Shown here piece by piece: positions 61,383 through 64,000 of a DNA stretch of 64,000 nucleotides. The stretch's first letter is position 1, and each line of letters opens with the position of its first letter. The stretch covers positions 1 through 64,000 of the forward strand of contig JAZQDM010000063.1 of NCBI GenBank assembly GCA_045546775.1, given 5' to 3'. The position numbers were made by a program, and so were the translations under genes. The notes under the pieces were generated by a model. It searched no databases. It was not told where the DNA came from and saw only the letters and a list, made by a program, of their open reading frames with translations. This DNA is from RGIG3002 sp045546775. Its GTDB lineage: Bacteria; Bacillota; Clostridia; Lachnospirales; Lachnospiraceae.

Positions 61383-61835
61383 ATGAAAAAAGAATTGATA
61401 AGAAGATGTGTTGTAGGGGCACTCGCAGGTGTCACTATTTGTCAAATTATAAGTATTTGGATATCGCTTGCGATAAATGACGGAACTTATTATGCGGTAG
61501 TGCCGGAATTGCGGAAGCTATGCAGCACGGAGACAACTGCCGTTCTTGTACAAACGATATGTGCGTTTGCGTATGGGGCAGTTTGGGGCGGTGTTTCCCT
61601 CGTATGGGAATTGGAGAATTGGAGTCTTTTGAAACAGACAATCGTGCATTTTTTAATTAGTTCTATAGCGACTTTTCCAATCGCATACAGCATGTATTGG
61701 ATGCAACATTCCGTTGGCGGCGTATTGTCCTTTTTTGGAATTTTTGCCGGAATTTATGTAGGAATTTGGTTGTCAAAATATTTTTCTTTGAGAAATCATG
61801 TAGACAAGTGGAATGAAAAATTGAAAAGCATGTAA
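61383..61835 (+). CDS. DUF3021 family membrane protein
   Basis: The 150-residue protein has four membrane spans (residues about 10-30, 53-75, 87-105, 112-130; for example LAGVTICQIISIWISLAI and GVLSFFGIFAGIYVGIWL), the DUF3021 plan. It is the partner of the LytTR protein upstream, likely sequestering or activating it at the membrane. A GTG/AGGTATGGTG region precedes the ATG, a weak site suited to coupling with the LytTR gene. Confidence 0.88.
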   Translation: MKKELIRRCVVGALAGVTICQIISIWISLAINDGTYYAVVPELRKLCSTETTAVLVQTICAFAYGAVWGGVSLVWELENWSLLKQTIVHFLISSIATFPIAYSMYWMQHSVGGVLSFFGIFAGIYVGIWLSKYFSLRNHVDKWNEKLKSM

Positions 61836-61839
61836 AAAT

Positions 61840-61862
61840 GTGCGCCTGACGGCGCACGTTTC
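61840..61862. terminator. terminator between DUF3021 and plsC genes
   Basis: GTGCGCC (61840-61846) pairs with GGCGCAC (61851-61857) around TGAC; flanked by A and T runs, so it may act both ways. Confidence 0.75.
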
Positions 61863-61875
61863 TGCATGCTCTGAA

Positions 61876-62625
61876 TTAGTTCTTTTCACCAAAATACAAC
61901 TCTTTATTTTTAAAATAAGTATCCATAATGATTTGTCGTACATAGGCGCCAACGGTTCTGCGCTGTTCTTTGTCCATTTCCTCGATGTTTACAGGTTTGC
62001 AGTATTCGATGACAACGTGCGCTTTTTTGATTTTCGGGAAGTGGTCTTCCAGCACGGCGTTGCTGTTTACAATACTCATCGGGATAACCGGACATTTGGC
62101 TTTTTCGGCAATTTTAAAACTGCCCTCGTGGAACGGCAAAAATGCATCCGGTTCTTTGCTTCGGCTTCCTTCCGGGAAAATGCAGATGGAAATGCCGGAT
62201 TTTACTTTGTCGATTGCTGCCCAGATTGTCTTTAAGCCCGCTTTCATATTTTCGCGGTCAAGGAAAAGGCAGTGCAAATTTTTCATCCACTGGCTCAGCA
62301 GCGGCACTTTTTTTATTTCAATTTTGGAAACATAACCGGTCGGTCTCGGAACGCGCACATAAGTCAATATAATGTCAAAGAAGCTGCGGTGGTTTGCTAC
62401 ATACAAAACAGCCCGGTCCTTCGGCACGTTTTCTTCCCCGATAACGGTAACTTTTGTGCCGGATATAAATGCCACAACACGGAATGCCCAGTTGACGATG
62501 GCAAGGGAACTGCGGTTTTTGATATCCATATTGAATTTTCCGATCAGCCATTCGATAAAGAAAATCGGAATGGAGCAAATCAAAAATAGTACGACGAACG
62601 TGATTGCCAAAATAAAACGAATCAT
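61876..62625 (-). CDS. plsC: 1-acyl-sn-glycerol-3-phosphate acyltransferase
   Basis: PlsC makes phosphatidic acid from lysophosphatidate at the inner membrane face. The 249-residue protein has one N-terminal span (residues about 3-25), motif I VANHRSFFD (HxxxxD, near residue 78), motif II DRENMKAGLK, and motif III CIFPEGSRSK. The family length is normal. It lies alone, convergent with the LytTR-DUF3021 pair; a divergent MBOAT gene starts 160 bases away. Confidence 0.93.
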   Translation of the reverse strand: MIRFILAITFVVLFLICSIPIFFIEWLIGKFNMDIKNRSSLAIVNWAFRVVAFISGTKVTVIGEENVPKDRAVLYVANHRSFFDIILTYVRVPRPTGYVSKIEIKKVPLLSQWMKNLHCLFLDRENMKAGLKTIWAAIDKVKSGISICIFPEGSRSKEPDAFLPFHEGSFKIAEKAKCPVIPMSIVNSNAVLEDHFPKIKKAHVVIEYCKPVNIEEMDKEQRRTVGAYVRQIIMDTYFKNKELYFGEKN

Positions 62626-62784
62626 AACATTTACCTTCTACTTTCCTAATCAAACTTAAGGCAGGAAATGATTTCCTGTCACCACAACATTATAGCCGAC
62701 AAGCAAAAAGAACGCAATGCCATATTTTAGTTGAGAATCGCCGTATTTTAACGTATACTTAGAAAGGATAGAGAGGGAAAAAAC

Positions 62785-64000
62785 ATGCTTTTTAATTCAT
62801 ATATTTTTATTTTCTTGTTTTTGCCGGCTGTACTGCTTGGCTGGTGGATGTTTAATAAGTTTGAAAAATTTAGGGCTGCGCAAGCATTTCTTGTGGGTAT
62901 GTCGCTTGTGTTTTACGGATATGCCAATATAAAGTGCGTGCCGGTTCTTGTGGGAAGTTGTTTGGTAAATTATGTGCTGAGCTACGTACTTTCAAAGATG
63001 AGACAACAGTCTGCAAAGAAAGCGGTGCTTGTTGCCGGCTGTGTGTTGAACATTGGTGCACTGGGGTATTTTAAATATTGCAATTTCTTTTTGGACACAT
63101 TAAATACGGTGTTCCGAACAGATTTTATGATGCAACATATATGGTTGCCCCTTGGCATCAGTTTCTTTACGTTTAAGCAGTTGTCCTTTTTGGTGGACCG
63201 TTACAAAGAGAAAGCACCACATTACAGCGTGCTTGATTATGCGGCGTATGTGACCTTTTTCCCACAGTTGATTTCCGGGCCGATTGGACTGCATGATGAG
63301 TTGATTCCGCAGTTTCAGGACAAAGGCAGACGGAAGTTTGCTACGGACAGCTTTGCGCAGGGAATCGTATATTTTGTCATCGGTATCAGTAAAAAAGTGC
63401 TTCTTGCGGACACCCTTGCAAAGGCAGTCAATTACGGTTTTTCCAATATTGCAACGCTGGATAGTGTGGCGGCTTTTGTGGTGGCCCTGGCGTATACGTT
63501 TGAACTGTATTTTGATTTCAGCGGCTATAGTGACATGGCTGTCGGTATTGGAAAGATGCTTCGCATCGAAATACCGGACAACTTTAACGCGCCTTACAAG
63601 TCTGCGTCGGTCAAAGAATTTTGGCGTCGCTGGCACATAACGCTTGGACGGTTTTTCACTACATACGTGTACATTCCGCTTGGCGGAAGCCGCAAAGGAA
63701 AGGTGCGTACCGTGGTTAACACGATGGTAGTCTTTTTGCTCAGCGGACTTTGGCACGGGGCAAACTGGACGTTTGTATTCTGGGGCTTTTTGCATGGAAT
63801 CGGTGTGTCGTTTTCGACTTTGTTTGGCAAAAAAAATGAGCCCAAAACGGGCAAAAAACGGGTGGCGCAGCTTATCACATTTTTGTATGTGTGCTTTGCT
63901 TTTGTATTTTTCAGAAGCGATTCCATGGCGGACGGACTGTTGTTCTTTCAGAGAATGTTTTCGTTTGAATATAACGGCTCACTGTTTGCGGTAGCGGAGG
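62785..64000 (+). CDS. MBOAT family O-acyltransferase (3' end outside window)
   Basis: The frame is open from ATG 62785 to the window edge (405 codons). The product begins MLFNSYIFIFLFLPAVLLGW and has the MBOAT motifs LGISFFTFKQLSFLVDRY, FFPQLISGPIGLHDE, FDFSGYSDMAVGIGKMLRI, EFWRRWHITLGRFFTTYVYI and LSGLWHGANWTFVFWGFLHG with the catalytic His. It is a paralogue of the MBOAT at 45604 with similar motifs. A partner such as DHHW may follow outside the window. GAGAGGG precedes the ATG. Confidence 0.9.
   Translation, partial: MLFNSYIFIFLFLPAVLLGWWMFNKFEKFRAAQAFLVGMSLVFYGYANIKCVPVLVGSCLVNYVLSYVLSKMRQQSAKKAVLVAGCVLNIGALGYFKYCNFFLDTLNTVFRTDFMMQHIWLPLGISFFTFKQLSFLVDRYKEKAPHYSVLDYAAYVTFFPQLISGPIGLHDELIPQFQDKGRRKFATDSFAQGIVYFVIGISKKVLLADTLAKAVNYGFSNIATLDSVAAFVVALAYTFELYFDFSGYSDMAVGIGKMLRIEIPDNFNAPYKSASVKEFWRRWHITLGRFFTTYVYIPLGGSRKGKVRTVVNTMVVFLLSGLWHGANWTFVFWGFLHGIGVSFSTLFGKKNEPKTGKKRVAQLITFLYVCFAFVFFRSDSMADGLLFFQRMFSFEYNGSLFAVAE

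Noticed and set aside
63100..63795. 231-residue open frame on the minus strand
   Set aside because: It is antisense to the second MBOAT gene, with no start site or recognisable family.

Overview
The window reads as chromosome of an endospore-forming Clostridia bacterium, most likely a Lachnospiraceae member. The reasons are a low-GC genome, strong AGGAGG-type ribosome binding sites, sporulation genes (spoVG, spoVT, a spoIID homolog, spoIIQ), a GlgC/GlgD glycogen pair, a T-box in front of ileS, and several families typical of gut Clostridia (C_GCAxxG_C_C protein, zinc-ribbon/YARHG membrane proteins, LytTR-DUF3021 pair). No rRNA, tRNA, CRISPR array, insertion sequence or prophage was seen. Gene naming is by motif recognition only; no search was run.

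Layout. 1-3.4 kb: end of the F1Fo ATP synthase operon (atpA end, atpG, atpD, atpC). 3.5-8.8 kb: a conserved hypothetical, a methyltransferase, a large membrane-anchored protein with a C39-like tail, a queT-type transporter behind a pseudoknot leader (minus strand), and mscL. 8.9-13.9 kb (minus strand): prs, a DnaI/DnaC-like helicase loader, a DnaD protein, a cluster of seven DnaA boxes, and murC. 14.2-21.2 kb: glgC-glgD, spoVG, pth, mfd. 21.2-31.2 kb: a small ORF behind an SD-pairing hairpin, an orphan KdpDE-like two-component pair, a C_GCAxxG_C_C protein, a GGDEF-EAL phosphodiesterase, a lipoprotein, a GntR-controlled ABC operon, and spoVT. 31.3-36.4 kb: pncB and the T-box/ileS unit.

36.5-42.9 kb is a cell-envelope block: an amidase lipoprotein, then a five-gene minus-strand operon of zinc-ribbon, YARHG and multi-pass membrane proteins containing a tandem duplication, facing a divergent zinc-ribbon protein with a 15-bp repeat tract. 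43-50.7 kb: glgP, an MBOAT/DHHW acyl-transfer pair, and an aconitase-family hydratase. 50.9-53.9 kb: an EF-hand-loop protein, then spoIID and spoIIQ with recognisable sigma-E-like and sigma-F-like promoters. 53.9-64 kb: an amidohydrolase, a GH9-like lipoprotein, ddl-murF, an AT-rich Lnt-like gene followed by what looks like the broken end of a carbohydrate-binding protein, LytTR-DUF3021, plsC, and a second MBOAT gene that runs off the window.

The most interesting signals are regulatory or architectural: the DnaA-box cluster upstream of the helicase-loading genes, the 14-bp inverted repeat around the spoIIQ ribosome binding site that a sigma-F transcript would mostly lack, the duplicated zinc-ribbon/YARHG operon, the pseudoknot leader of queT, the hairpin over the ribosome binding site of a 37-residue ORF, and the decayed gene tail behind the Lnt-like gene.
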